A program made the translations under genes and the position numbers. Below, piece after piece: positions 41,613 through 51,222 of a stretch of DNA of 64,000 nt. The notes under the pieces are model-generated. The model searched no databases, was not told the DNA's origin, and saw nothing but the letters and a program-made list of their open reading frames with translations. The DNA is from Prevotella sp. MA2016 (GTDB lineage Bacteria > Bacteroidota > Bacteroidia > Bacteroidales > Bacteroidaceae), in the NCBI RefSeq assembly GCF_000619825.1, contig NZ_KK211036.1:429787-493786 (forward strand), written 5' to 3'. Position 1 is the stretch's first letter. Every line of letters starts with the position of its first letter.

Positions 41613-44045
41613 ATGAAAGTATTGAAATTCGGCGGAACGTCCGTAGGTTCCGTAAAAAGCATTCTTAGCTTAAAAAAAATCGTTGAGACAGAGGCTCGGA
41701 CGCAACCTGTCGTAGTAGTAGTTAGCGCGCTGGGCGGTATCACCGATAAGTTGATATCAACCTCACAATTGGCCTTGAAGGGTGATGACAGGTGGCGTGA
41801 AGAATTCGACGCGATGGTGACAAGGCATCACCAGATGATAGACACCATCATCACCGACGACAAAAAACGCGTGGATTTATTTAATAAGGTGGATCAGCTC
41901 TTCGACCAGTTGAAGAGTATCTATTATGGTGTGTATCTGATTCACGACCTGTCGAACAAGACGGGCGACGCCATCGTGAGCTACGGCGAGCGCTTATCAT
42001 CGAACATCGTGGCTGCGATGTTCAAAGGCGGACGCCGCATGAACAGTCGCGACTTTATCCGCACAGAAAAGAAAAACGGCAAGCATCGCCTGGTGGCCGA
42101 CCTGACCAACCAGCTGGTGCGCGAGGCTTTTAAGGATATGCCCGATGTGGCTGTGGTGCCTGGCTTTATCAGTCGCGATAAGGACACAGGCGAGACCACC
42201 AACCTGGGGCGTGGCGGTAGTGACTATACGGCTGCCATCATCGCAGCAGCGCTGGACGCCGAAGTGCTGGAGATATGGACCGACGTGGACGGATTTATGA
42301 CGGCCGACCCGCGCGTGATTAAAACGGCCTACACCATCAACGAACTGAGCTATATCGAGGCGATGGAGCTGTGTAACTTTGGCGCCAAGGTGATCTACCC
42401 GCCAACCATCTACCCCGTATGTATAAAGAATATCCCCATCAAGGTTAAAAATACATTCAACCCTGAACACCCAGGCACGCTCATCAAGGATCATATTGAG
42501 AACGACCAGAAGCCTATCAAGGGTATCAGTAGTATCAAGGGCACCACGCTTATCACCGTCACAGGACTCTCGATGGTGGGTGTGATTGGTGTGAACCGAC
42601 GCATCTTTACGACATTGGCCAACAAGGGTATCAGCGTGTTTATGGTGTCGCAGGCATCATCAGAAAACTCTACCTCTATCGGTGTGCGCGACGAGGATGC
42701 TGCCGACGCTGTAGAGGTGCTGAACGCTGAGTTTGCCAAGGAGATTGAAACGGGCGCCATGTTCCCCATGCACGCTGAAAGCGGACTGGCCACTATCGCC
42801 ATCGTGGGTGAGAACATGAAGCACTCGCCTGGTATCGCCGGTAAACTGTTTGGCACACTGGGCCGTAGTGGTATCAGCGTGATAGCCTGCGCACAGGGTG
42901 CATCGGAGACCAATATCTCGTTTGTAGTGGATGGCAAGTTCCTGCGCAAGTCGCTCAATGTGCTGCACGACTCGTTCTTCCTCTCAGAATACAAGGTGCT
43001 CAACCTGTTTATCTGCGGTGTGGGTACCGTGGGTGGCAAACTGATTGAGCAGATTCGCAGTCAGTATGAGACGCTGATGCAGCGCAACGGACTGAAGCTG
43101 AACGTGGTGGGCATCGCCTCGTCGAAGGCGGGCATCTACAACCGCGACGGCATCGACCTGGAGAACTATCGCGAACTGCTGAAAGCACCCGAAGCGCAGG
43201 GCAAGTGCCTACGCGACGAGGTGATAGGCATGAACATCTTTAATAGTGTGTTTGTGGACTGTACGGCCAGCAAGGATATCGCTGCACTGTATCAGCAGTT
43301 CCTGGAGCACAACATCAGCGTGATTGCTGCCAACAAGATTGCGGCATCAAGCGATTATGCCAACTATATGAAACTGAAGCAGACGGCGCGCAATCGTGGC
43401 GTATGGTTCCGCTATGAAACCAACGTGGGTGCCGGACTGCCTATCATCGGAACCATCAACGACCTGAGAAACTCAGGCGACAAGATACTGAAAATCGAAG
43501 CTGTGCTGAGCGGCACGCTCAACTTCATATTTAACGAGATAGCTGCCGACGTGCCTTTCTCTGAGACTGTTCGTCGCGCCAAGGAGCAGGGCTACAGTGA
43601 GCCCGACCCACGCATCGACCTGAGTGGTACTGACGTGATTCGCAAGCTGGTAATCCTGACGCGCGAAGCTGGCTATCAGGTGGAGCAGACGGATGTGGAG
43701 AAGCATCTGTTTGTGCCCAGCGATTATTTTGAAGGTAGCGTGGACGACTTCTGGAAGGCTCTGCCTAAGCTGGATGCCGACTTTGAGTCGCGCCGACAGA
43801 AGTTGGAGGCCGAGGGTAAGCGTTGGCGCTTTGTGGCCACGATGGAGGATGGCAAGACCAATGTGGCGCTGAAGGAGGTGGACAGCAATCATCCGTTCTA
43901 TCGCCTGGAGGGCTCGAACAACATCGTACTGCTCACCACTGAGCGCTATAAGGAGTACCCGATGCTGATACAGGGTTACGGCGCTGGTGCCAGCGTAACC
44001 GCAGCCGGTGTCTTCGCAAACATCATGTCAATCGCTAATATCTAA
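41613..44045 (+). CDS. thrA: Bifunctional aspartokinase / homoserine dehydrogenase
   Basis: An 810-aa fused enzyme catalysing the first and third steps of the aspartate pathway. The aspartate kinase begins MKVLKFGGTSVGS and is followed by two ACT regulatory domains (TLITVTGLSMVGV and ATIAIVGENMKHSPGIAGK). Homoserine dehydrogenase has the NAD(P) loop NLFICGVGTVGGKL and the catalytic segment TNVGAGLPIIGTINDL. ATG 41613 is used; the longer frame would need TTG. It is first in thrA-apgM-thrC, spaced by 3 and 42 nt. Feedback control by threonine through ACT domains is expected from the family. Confidence 0.96.
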   Translation: MKVLKFGGTSVGSVKSILSLKKIVETEARTQPVVVVVSALGGITDKLISTSQLALKGDDRWREEFDAMVTRHHQMIDTIITDDKKRVDLFNKVDQLFDQLKSIYYGVYLIHDLSNKTGDAIVSYGERLSSNIVAAMFKGGRRMNSRDFIRTEKKNGKHRLVADLTNQLVREAFKDMPDVAVVPGFISRDKDTGETTNLGRGGSDYTAAIIAAALDAEVLEIWTDVDGFMTADPRVIKTAYTINELSYIEAMELCNFGAKVIYPPTIYPVCIKNIPIKVKNTFNPEHPGTLIKDHIENDQKPIKGISSIKGTTLITVTGLSMVGVIGVNRRIFTTLANKGISVFMVSQASSENSTSIGVRDEDAADAVEVLNAEFAKEIETGAMFPMHAESGLATIAIVGENMKHSPGIAGKLFGTLGRSGISVIACAQGASETNISFVVDGKFLRKSLNVLHDSFFLSEYKVLNLFICGVGTVGGKLIEQIRSQYETLMQRNGLKLNVVGIASSKAGIYNRDGIDLENYRELLKAPEAQGKCLRDEVIGMNIFNSVFVDCTASKDIAALYQQFLEHNISVIAANKIAASSDYANYMKLKQTARNRGVWFRYETNVGAGLPIIGTINDLRNSGDKILKIEAVLSGTLNFIFNEIAADVPFSETVRRAKEQGYSEPDPRIDLSGTDVIRKLVILTREAGYQVEQTDVEKHLFVPSDYFEGSVDDFWKALPKLDADFESRRQKLEAEGKRWRFVATMEDGKTNVALKEVDSNHPFYRLEGSNNIVLLTTERYKEYPMLIQGYGAGASVTAAGVFANIMSIANI

Positions 44046-44048
44046 TTT

Positions 44049-45326
44049 ATGAAACATATTATTATACTAGGGGACGGTATGGCGGATTTGCCCGTTGAGA
44101 GATTAGGGGGAAAGACGCTATTGCAATATGCCAACAAGCCGATGATGGACCAGTTGGCTAGCGAGGGCCGATGCGGCCGATTAATCACTATACCTGAAGG
44201 TTTTCTGCCTGGTAGCGAAGTGGCCAACACAGCCATCTTGGGCTACGACCTGAATAAAGTGTATGAAGGTCGCGGACCGCTCGAAGCGGCCTCTATCGGC
44301 TACGAGATGGCCGACGACGACCTGGCGCTGCGATGCAACATCATCACGCTGGAGAAAGGGGTTATCGTGACCCATAATGGTGGTAACCTGGAGACGGAAG
44401 ATGCCCGCGAACTGATTGATTATCTGAACGAAACGCTGGCCAAACCCATCAACGTGCGATATGGTTGCGAACGTGTGAAATTTATTACCGGCATACAGTA
44501 TCGTCATCTGCTGATTATCAAGGGTGGCAACAAGCACATCGTGTGCGCCCCACCCCATGATCATCCTAATGAGCCTTGGCGCCCATTATTGGTTAAACCC
44601 GAGGAAGTGTTGAGTGATGAGTGTTCAGTGTTGAGGGATGAGAGAGCGTTGTCGGCGAAGGAGACGGCCGACTTGCTGAACGAGCTCATCCTCAAGTCGC
44701 AACCGCTGCTGACAGCACACCAGCTGAATCAGGAGCGTGCTGAACATGGTGCTCGTCAGGCCAACAGTATCTGGCCTTGGAGCGGCGGCTATCGCCCTTC
44801 AATGGAGACGCTGATGCAGCAGTATCCTGAGATTAAATCGGGTTCTGTCATCTCAGCCGTAGATCTGATTCGTGGCATCGGGCATTATGCTGGTTTGAAG
44901 ATTATTGATGTGGAGGGTGCCACCGGGCTGGCCGACACCAACTACGAAGGTAAGGCGCAGGCTGCTATCGACGCACTGAAGCACGACGACTTTGTGTTTG
45001 TGCATGTGGAAGCGAGCGACGAGGCTGGTCATGACGGCGACCTGGAACTGAAACTCAAAACCATCGAATATCTGGACGAGCGACTCATCAAACCTATTTA
45101 TAAAAAGGTGAAAGAGATGAATGAGCCTGTAGCCATCGCTGTGCTGCCCGACCATCTCACACCTGTAGAACTTCGCATCCACGTAGGCAAGCCCGTGCCA
45201 TTCATCTTCTGGTATGACGGCATAGAGCCCGACGAGGTGAAAGAGTACGACGAAGTGAGCTGCACCTACGGCGCCTACGGACTGCTGAAGCTGCAAGAAT
45301 TCATGCAAGAATTCATGAAGCTTTAA
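44049..45326 (+). CDS. ApgM-type phosphoglycerate mutase family (probable homoserine kinase)
   Basis: A 425-aa member of the cofactor-independent phosphoglycerate mutase (ApgM, alkaline-phosphatase-like) family. Metal and active-site elements are IILGDGMADLP, LPGSEVANTAILGYD and HVEASDEAGHDGD. It occupies the thrB position between thrA and thrC, and no GHMP-type homoserine kinase is nearby. In Bacteroidales such members have been proposed to phosphorylate homoserine. At 44605-44652 the reading frame contains a TGAGTGATGAGTGTTCAGTG-like low-complexity insert encoding about 14 extra residues. Confidence 0.85.
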   Translation: MKHIIILGDGMADLPVERLGGKTLLQYANKPMMDQLASEGRCGRLITIPEGFLPGSEVANTAILGYDLNKVYEGRGPLEAASIGYEMADDDLALRCNIITLEKGVIVTHNGGNLETEDARELIDYLNETLAKPINVRYGCERVKFITGIQYRHLLIIKGGNKHIVCAPPHDHPNEPWRPLLVKPEEVLSDECSVLRDERALSAKETADLLNELILKSQPLLTAHQLNQERAEHGARQANSIWPWSGGYRPSMETLMQQYPEIKSGSVISAVDLIRGIGHYAGLKIIDVEGATGLADTNYEGKAQAAIDALKHDDFVFVHVEASDEAGHDGDLELKLKTIEYLDERLIKPIYKKVKEMNEPVAIAVLPDHLTPVELRIHVGKPVPFIFWYDGIEPDEVKEYDEVSCTYGAYGLLKLQEFMQEFMKL

Positions 45327-45368
45327 TTTTTACATTATTACATTATTAAATCTTTAAATTTCAAAATA

Positions 45369-46673
45369 ATGAAGTACTATAGTACGAATAATCAAGCTCC
45401 AATTGCCGACCTGCAGAAAGCAGTTGTAAAAGGTCTGGCTGAAGATCGCGGTCTGTATATGCCCGAGCGTATCAACAAGCTGCCCAAGGAGTTTTTCGAG
45501 AATATAGAGAAGATGAGCTTTCAGGAGATTGCCTACACTGTGGCCAATGCCTTCTTTGGCGAAGATGTAGATCCTGATGCGCTGCACGATATCGTATATG
45601 ACACACTGCAGTTCGACTGCCCAGTGGTGAACGTGAAAGACAATATCTACACACTGGAACTTTTTCACGGTCCTACCCTCGCCTTCAAGGATGTGGGTGC
45701 ACGCTTTATGGCGCGACTGCTGCAGTATTTCATCAACCAGACACCCAACCGCCAGCAGGTGAACGTGCTGGTGGCTACCAGCGGTGATACGGGTTCGGCT
45801 GTGGCCAACGGATTCCTGGGCGTAGAAGGCATCCACGTGTATGTGCTCTATCCTAAAGGAAAGGTGAGCCCCATTCAGGAGTGCCAGTTTACCACTCTTG
45901 GAAAGAACATCACTGCCATCGAGGTGGACGGCGTGTTCGACGACTGCCAGGCGCTGGTGAAGAGTGCTTTCATGGACGAGGAACTGAACAACCACATGAA
46001 GCTGACATCGGCCAACTCTATCAACGTGGCCCGCTTCCTGCCCCAAGCCTTCTACTACTTCAATGCCTACGCCCGACTGAAGGAAAAGTTGAAGAGTTCT
46101 CAGTTAGTGATGTGTGTGCCATCGGGCAACTTCGGTAATATCTGTGCGGCGCTGTTTGGACACGAGATGGGACTGCCCATCAAGCGCTTCATCGCTGCCA
46201 ACAATGCCAACGATATCTTCTACAAATATCTGCAGACAGGCAAATATGAGCCTAAACCATCAAAGCAGACGCTGGCCAACGCTATGGACGTGGGCGCCCC
46301 ATCTAACTTTGCACGTATCTACGACCTCTATGACAAGAGTCATGAGCGTATCACATCGCTCATCAGCGGTGCTACCTATAGCGACGAACAGATCAAGCAG
46401 ACCATGCGTGAGTGCTATCAGGCCACAGGTTATATCCTCGACCCTCACGGCGCTTGCGGCTATCAGGCACTGGTAGATGGATTGCAGCCAGGCGAGATAG
46501 GCGTGTTCTGCGAGACAGCCCATCCTGCAAAGTTCAAGGAGAAGGTGGATGAAATTCTGGGCATCGACACACAGATACCCGAGCGCTTAGCGGCCTTCAT
46601 GCGAGGCGAAAAGCAAAGCGTGGCAATGAGCAAGGATTTTGCTGACTTCAAGGCATACTTGCTGAAGCAATAA
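45369..46673 (+). CDS. thrC: Threonine synthase
   Basis: A 434-aa PLP enzyme converting O-phosphohomoserine to threonine. The PLP lysine is K107 in PTLAFKDVGARF. The phosphate loop SGDTGSAVANGF and the type-specific end are present. It is the last gene of the threonine operon, 42 nt after the apgM-type gene. A complete ThrC supports the view that the middle gene supplies O-phosphohomoserine. Confidence 0.96.
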   Translation: MKYYSTNNQAPIADLQKAVVKGLAEDRGLYMPERINKLPKEFFENIEKMSFQEIAYTVANAFFGEDVDPDALHDIVYDTLQFDCPVVNVKDNIYTLELFHGPTLAFKDVGARFMARLLQYFINQTPNRQQVNVLVATSGDTGSAVANGFLGVEGIHVYVLYPKGKVSPIQECQFTTLGKNITAIEVDGVFDDCQALVKSAFMDEELNNHMKLTSANSINVARFLPQAFYYFNAYARLKEKLKSSQLVMCVPSGNFGNICAALFGHEMGLPIKRFIAANNANDIFYKYLQTGKYEPKPSKQTLANAMDVGAPSNFARIYDLYDKSHERITSLISGATYSDEQIKQTMRECYQATGYILDPHGACGYQALVDGLQPGEIGVFCETAHPAKFKEKVDEILGIDTQIPERLAAFMRGEKQSVAMSKDFADFKAYLLKQ

Positions 46674-46684
46674 AGATAAATTGA

Positions 46685-47608
46685 TCAAAGTGAGTCGAGG
46701 CGGTCGGAGTAAAGTTCTCTGGCCGCTTCGTCTGTTTCATCATCCGTCATATCAACCAGCGGATGCATGATAATCTCATCCAGATTGATACCAATACGGT
46801 CCAGATTCTGGTTGGTATAAGTGAGTTGCGCACCAAACAGACAGATGGTCCACGAAATCTGAAGCCAGAGCATAAACAGCGGCAGGGCTGCAAACGAACC
46901 GTAGATGGCGTTATAGCCCGTCACCCAGATCTGAGAGTGGATGTAGAACAGCTGCAGCAGTTGCATGGCGATACCCGACATGATGCCTGGCACGATGGCG
47001 CTCTTCAGTTTCACATCGGTATTGGGCATATAGACATAGAGGCCGACAAACAATACTGAGAGCAGCAGATAAGGCGAGAGGTCGAGCAGAAAGTGAACCG
47101 CTGGTCCTAATATCAGCCACCCATCGGTGTGCTTGGCAATGGTGGCCATGAAAATGGATACACCCGTTGACACCACAATCATGATGGGGAAAATAAAGAA
47201 CATCGCCATATAGTTGGTGAGCGAGCGCATGATGGGGCGCGAATTGCTCACCTGCCATATCTCATTAAACGTCTCCTCAACATTGTTTACCAGCATCAGC
47301 ACCGTGTAGAGCATGAAGAGCAAGCCTACACCCAGGAAGATGCCACTCTGCGTGTGAATCAGGTAGCTGTTGACAAAATCCGTCAGCGTATCGGCCACCT
47401 GAGGCTGCGACGAGAGCGCGTCGCGAAACCAGATTTCAATATACTTATTATATCCGAATCCACGCGCTATGGCAAATACAACCGCCAGAATGGGCACAAT
47501 GGCCAGCAGCGTGGAATAAGTGAGCGCCGACGCCTGCGTCATCACTCGTTTCGTGGTGAAGAAACGAATGGCTAAAACAAGTGTACGATATATCTGGCTA
47601 AACTTCAT
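46685..47608 (-). CDS. YihY/BrkB family membrane protein
   Basis: A 307-aa polytopic inner-membrane protein with about six helices (TYSTLLAIVPILAVVFAIAR is the family core). The family was once called RNase BN, wrongly; its function is unsettled. The longer frame to 47674 would run into the RNase P RNA gene, so ATG 47608 is used. Convergent with thrC, 11 nt apart. Confidence 0.88.
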   Translation of the reverse strand: MKFSQIYRTLVLAIRFFTTKRVMTQASALTYSTLLAIVPILAVVFAIARGFGYNKYIEIWFRDALSSQPQVADTLTDFVNSYLIHTQSGIFLGVGLLFMLYTVLMLVNNVEETFNEIWQVSNSRPIMRSLTNYMAMFFIFPIMIVVSTGVSIFMATIAKHTDGWLILGPAVHFLLDLSPYLLLSVLFVGLYVYMPNTDVKLKSAIVPGIMSGIAMQLLQLFYIHSQIWVTGYNAIYGSFAALPLFMLWLQISWTICLFGAQLTYTNQNLDRIGINLDEIIMHPLVDMTDDETDEAARELYSDRLDSL

Positions 47609-47618
47609 AATTCTAAAA

Positions 47619-48005
47619 AAAAGCACTGCACCTATAAGCCGGGTTCTGTACCGCCCGAAAGCGGCGTTTGTCATTTATCTAGTCCATAAGTCACCTCATG
47701 GCTCAAGCGTTCTACCCTCCACCGTATTACTCGGGCGGGCTACCCTCAGACGATGGTTTACATGAACTTGCAGCCCCCAGTCGGCACAGCCCAACGATCA
47801 CCCGCTGGCTGGTGGTCTCTTACACCACCTTCTCATCCTTACCCTACTCCAACTTGCGCTAAAGCAAGGCGGTTATTTTCTTCTGCCGGCACCTACTGTC
47901 ACCAATAGCTTCTACTTTCAGAAGTGGAGCGCCCTATGCTGCCCGGACTTTCCTCTCGCGCGACCTTTCAGAAGCGCCAGCGACAAACCGTTGCAGTGCG
48001 TTTTC
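47619..48005 (-). ncRNA. rnpB: RNase P RNA (bacterial type A-like)
   Basis: On the minus strand the region contains the conserved core AGGAAAGTCCGGGC near the 5' end and ATAAGCCGGGTTC-type sequence near the 3' end. The P1 stem GCACTGC / GCAGTGC closes the ends, and T-rich sequence follows at 47613-47622. A TATCTTTG -7 box (48012-48019) sets the 5' end near 48005. It is the catalytic RNA that trims tRNA 5' leaders. Ends are approximate. Confidence 0.93.
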
Positions 48006-48193
48006 TGCCTGCAAAGATACCAATATTTTTCATAAATCAAGAATATTATGCTCAAAATTATACTCATAATTAAAAATATGCAACTAAAATCATAATAAAT
48101 ACTTAAATTTGTCAGTTATTTAAGAAATAAAGTGTTAATCGCAAATGCTCGTTAAGCATTCAGGCCTAATTGTTAAATTGGGACAAATCTTTG

Positions 48194-48206
48194 TGACAAA
48201 TTGTCA
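48194..48206. promoter_or_regulatory. Palindrome TGACAA-A-TTGTCA upstream of htrA
   Basis: A perfect 13-nt palindrome overlapping the -33 position of the htrA promoter; possible operator for a stress regulator. Confidence 0.45.
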
Positions 48207-48233
48207 GAATCTCAAATAATGCACTTATTTTTG
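48201..48233 (+). promoter_or_regulatory. Promoter of htrA
   Basis: TTG (48201-48203), 22-nt spacer, TATTTTTG (48226-48233). Confidence 0.55.
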
Positions 48234-48286
48234 CACCGTGAAACGAAAAATAAAACTTTGATCGTAGAATTTTAAACATTAAAAAA

Positions 48287-49792
48287 ATGAATGAGAATAT
48301 GAAAAAGATCGTAAATGTAGCAACTCCAGCCGTATGCGCTGTTGCTTTGACTCTTTCAGTAGTAGCATTCGCTAAAACTAATGCAGCTACTGCACCTGCT
48401 CCTATCGTTACATCGATGACTGCAGCTCCTGCTGGTCAGCCAGTGGACCTTACCTATGCAGCCGAGAAAGCGCTGCCATCGGTAGTTTACATTAAATCTG
48501 TACAGAACTCTAAGGTACAGACGGTAGAATATAGCGACCCCTTCGAGGATTTCTTCTCTAACCCATTCGGAGGCTTCTTCGGACAGGGACAGGGCAATGG
48601 CGGTCGTCGCCAGCGCCAGGTACAGACACCTAAGCGCGCTGCTGCAGGTTCGGGTGTTATCATCTCGGCTGATGGTTATATCGTGACCAACAACCACGTG
48701 GTGGATGGTGCCGACGAGTTGACCGTTACGCTCAATGAGAATTCGAAAGAATACTCAGCTCGCGTGGTAGGTGCCGACAAATCTACCGACTTGGCACTTA
48801 TCAAGATTGATGCCAAGAATCTGCCTGCCATCGTGATTGCCAACAGCGATGACGTTCGCGTAGGAGAATGGGTACTGGCTGTAGGTAACCCGCTCGGACT
48901 GAACAACACTGTGACCGCAGGTATCGTGTCGGCTAAGGCACGCTCTATGGGTCAGGGTGTTTCGTCGATGATTCAGACTGATGCTGCCATCAACCAGGGT
49001 AACTCTGGTGGTGCGCTCGTGAACACACGCGGCGAACTGATTGGTATCAACGCCATGCTGTACTCACAGACTGGTTCGAACATCGGTTATGGTTTCGCTA
49101 TTCCTACTGCCATCATGAACAAGGCTGTGGAAGACTTCAAGAACTACGGTTCTTACCAGCGCGCCATGATTGGTATTCAGGGCGGTAGCGTGAAGGACTA
49201 TATCGACGCTATGAAGGATCAGGACAAAGACGTGAAGGACTATGGCACGATGGAAGGTGTGCGCATCGACAAGGTTGTGGAAGATGGTGCGGCTGACGAA
49301 GCTAACCTCCAGGCTGAGGATGTGATCACAGAGATTGACGGCAAGAAGGTGAAGACCATGGGCGACCTGCAGGCTATCATCGCACAGAAGCGTCCTGGTG
49401 ATAAGGTGAACGTGACTTATCTGCGCAACAAGTCGAAGAAGACTGCCACACTGACCCTGAAGAACGAGAAGGGTAACACCAAGGTAGTGAAAGATGCCGA
49501 CATCGACGTACTGGGCGGACAGTTCCGCGCTATCACCGACTCGCAGAAAGAGCAGCTGAACATCGGCTACGGACTGCAGATTCTGAAGGTGAGCGGCGGA
49601 CGCCTGAAGAGTGCTGGTGTACCTCAGGGATTCATCATCCAGCGCATCAACGACCAGAGCGTGAAGAGCATCAACGACTTGCAGGAGATTGTGAAGTCGG
49701 CCTCGATGTCAAAGGAGCCTGTACTCTACATTCAGGGTATCTATCCTACAGGCAAAAAAGGCTATTTTGCAGTACCTCTGGAGGACGAATAA
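48287..49792 (+). CDS. htrA: HtrA/DegQ periplasmic serine protease
   Basis: A 501-aa trypsin-like protease with two PDZ domains that degrades or refolds damaged envelope proteins. Catalytic triad: H137 (NNHVVDGAD), D168 (STDLALIKI) and S240 (NQGNSGGALV). A signal peptide lies in the first 33 residues (ATPAVCAVALTLSVVAFA). A Gly/Arg/Gln-rich LA loop follows, then PDZ1 (about 300-385) and PDZ2 (about 410-495). ATG 48287 or 48299 could start it. A palindrome overlaps its promoter, and a strong terminator follows. Confidence 0.95.
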   Translation: MNENMKKIVNVATPAVCAVALTLSVVAFAKTNAATAPAPIVTSMTAAPAGQPVDLTYAAEKALPSVVYIKSVQNSKVQTVEYSDPFEDFFSNPFGGFFGQGQGNGGRRQRQVQTPKRAAAGSGVIISADGYIVTNNHVVDGADELTVTLNENSKEYSARVVGADKSTDLALIKIDAKNLPAIVIANSDDVRVGEWVLAVGNPLGLNNTVTAGIVSAKARSMGQGVSSMIQTDAAINQGNSGGALVNTRGELIGINAMLYSQTGSNIGYGFAIPTAIMNKAVEDFKNYGSYQRAMIGIQGGSVKDYIDAMKDQDKDVKDYGTMEGVRIDKVVEDGAADEANLQAEDVITEIDGKKVKTMGDLQAIIAQKRPGDKVNVTYLRNKSKKTATLTLKNEKGNTKVVKDADIDVLGGQFRAITDSQKEQLNIGYGLQILKVSGGRLKSAGVPQGFIIQRINDQSVKSINDLQEIVKSASMSKEPVLYIQGIYPTGKKGYFAVPLEDE

Positions 49793-49811
49793 GCCGAATT
49801 TAATAAAAATG

Positions 49812-49845
49812 AGCCACGAATCATCAAAATTCGTGGCTTTTTTTT
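49812..49845 (+). terminator. Intrinsic terminator after htrA
   Basis: Stem AGCCACGAAT (49812-49821) / ATTCGTGGCT (49829-49838), 7-nt loop, followed by eight T. Confidence 0.9.
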
Positions 49846-49874
49846 GGTCGTTTCAGGAAAAAGTCTTACTTTTG
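49843..49874 (+). promoter_or_regulatory. Promoter of rpoD
   Basis: TTTG (49843-49846), 20-nt spacer, TACTTTTG (49867-49874). The -33 element overlaps the T-run of the htrA terminator. Confidence 0.7.
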
Positions 49875-49902
49875 CGCTCAACTTGAAAAAAATATTACCA
49901 CG

Positions 49903-50763
49903 ATGAGACAACTAAAGATCACTAAATCTATAACAAACCGAGAGAGTGCGGCTCTGGAGAAGTATTTACAGGAGATAAGTAAAGAGACCATGATCTCGGC
50001 AGAGGAAGAGGTTGAACTAGCCCAGCGCATCAAAAAAGGAGACCAAAAAGCGCTGGAGCGTCTGACGAAGGCAAACCTTCGCTTCGTGGTATCTGTGGCT
50101 AAGCAATATCAGAATCAGGGACTATCACTGCCCGACCTGATCAACGAAGGCAACTTGGGATTGCTGAAAGCTGCTGAGCGTTTCGATGAGACACGCGGTT
50201 TCAAGTTTATCTCATATGCCGTATGGTGGATTCGCCAGAGCATCCTGCAGGCCATCTCAGAACAGAGTCGTATCGTAAGACTCCCACTGAACCAGGTAGG
50301 ATCGGTCAACAAGATCAATCGCGAGATCAACCGGTTTGAGCAGCTGAACGAGCGCCGACCATCGATAGAAGAGATAGCTGAGAAGGTGGATTTGCCACAT
50401 GACAAGATAGACGAGGCCATGAATATCAACGGTCACCAGATCAGTGTGGATGCCCCGTTTGTAGATGGCGAAGACAACAGTCTGCTCGACGTGATGCCAA
50501 ACATGGATGCACCGCTGGCCGACAACGAGCTCGTAGAAGAGTCGCTGAGATCGGAGATTCGCAACGCACTGAACGCACTTAATGAGCGCGAGCGCAATGT
50601 GGTAGAAGCATCCTATGGTATCAACCAGCCCGAGCTCACACTCGAGGAGATTGGCTCCAAGTTTGGATTGACACGCGAACGCGTACGACAGATCAAGGAA
50701 AAAGCTATCCGCAAGCTAAGAAATAGCAAGGCAAACAAATTTTTAAAGACATATTTAGGATAA
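49903..50763 (+). CDS. rpoD: Primary sigma factor RpoD (Bacteroidetes type)
   Basis: A 286-aa housekeeping sigma70, short because it lacks region 1.1 and the non-conserved insertion. Region 2 has [20 protein letters not shown] and the paired tryptophans in [10 protein letters not shown]; region 3.0 is [11 protein letters not shown]; region 4 HTH is [19 protein letters not shown]. This factor reads the TTG/TANNTTTG promoters seen across the window. Its region 4 helix is almost the same as in the sigma-like protein at 16425-18191. A secreted-protein gene overlaps its stop by 1 nt. Confidence 0.96.
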   Translation: MRQLKITKSITNRESAALEKYLQEISKETMISAEEEVELAQRIKKGDQKALERLTKANLRFVVSVAKQYQNQGLSLPDLINEGNLGLLKAAERFDETRGFKFISYAVWWIRQSILQAISEQSRIVRLPLNQVGSVNKINREINRFEQLNERRPSIEEIAEKVDLPHDKIDEAMNINGHQISVDAPFVDGEDNSLLDVMPNMDAPLADNELVEESLRSEIRNALNALNERERNVVEASYGINQPELTLEEIGSKFGLTRERVRQIKEKAIRKLRNSKANKFLKTYLG

Positions 50764-51185
50764 TGAGATTGATTAAACAAATTGCACTTGCCATCGCCAT
50801 GATGGCTGCCGGCACAACTAACGTACAGGCACAAAATGTAAAAGTTCCACAAGCGTATATGTTCGGATTCGTAGCTTCATTCAATGATTCTACGGTTTAT
50901 TTCACAAATATACAGAAGGTTGACAGCGTTTGGGTTACCAAGAAAAAGAAGATGCTGGCTGGCCGCAATAACTATAGCTATCAGCTGCGCGAATACTTTG
51001 CACAGCAGCGCAACCTGCCCAACCGCACTTGTGTGGTAATAGCCAATACAGATCGCAAAAAGGTTGAGAAGAAGTTCGTCAAGATGAAAAACAAATACTT
51101 GGTGAAGAGCAAGAAACCTTACGACGTGCGAAACATAGCAGACAGCGACTTTAAGTTTACAGCTGTTGACATGAACAACGATTAA
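50763..51185 (+). CDS. Exported hypothetical protein, 140 aa
   Basis: A 140-aa basic exported protein with signal peptide (LIKQIALAIAMMAAGTTNVQ, cleavage near VQAQ). The mature part has a repeated pattern of Lys-rich helices (KKKKMLAGRNNYSYQLREYF, RKKVEKKFVKMKNKYLVK). It overlaps the rpoD stop by 1 nt (TAATG), so its expression is tied to rpoD. Relatives are common in Prevotella; function unknown. Confidence 0.75.
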   Translation: MRLIKQIALAIAMMAAGTTNVQAQNVKVPQAYMFGFVASFNDSTVYFTNIQKVDSVWVTKKKKMLAGRNNYSYQLREYFAQQRNLPNRTCVVIANTDRKKVEKKFVKMKNKYLVKSKKPYDVRNIADSDFKFTAVDMNND

Positions 51186-51190
51186 GAAAA

Positions 51191-51222
51191 AACCCTCAGT
51201 AAAACTACTGAGGGTTGTTTAT
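51191..51222. terminator. Bidirectional intrinsic terminator
   Basis: Stem AACCCTCAGTA (51191-51201) / TACTGAGGGTT (51206-51216), 4-nt loop. T-rich sequence follows on both strands. It serves both the exported-protein gene and the convergent aminotransferase. Confidence 0.85.

Noticed and set aside
47609..47674. N-terminal extension of the YihY protein
   Set aside because: It would be read from the 3' end of the RNase P RNA gene; ATG 47608 gives the normal family start.
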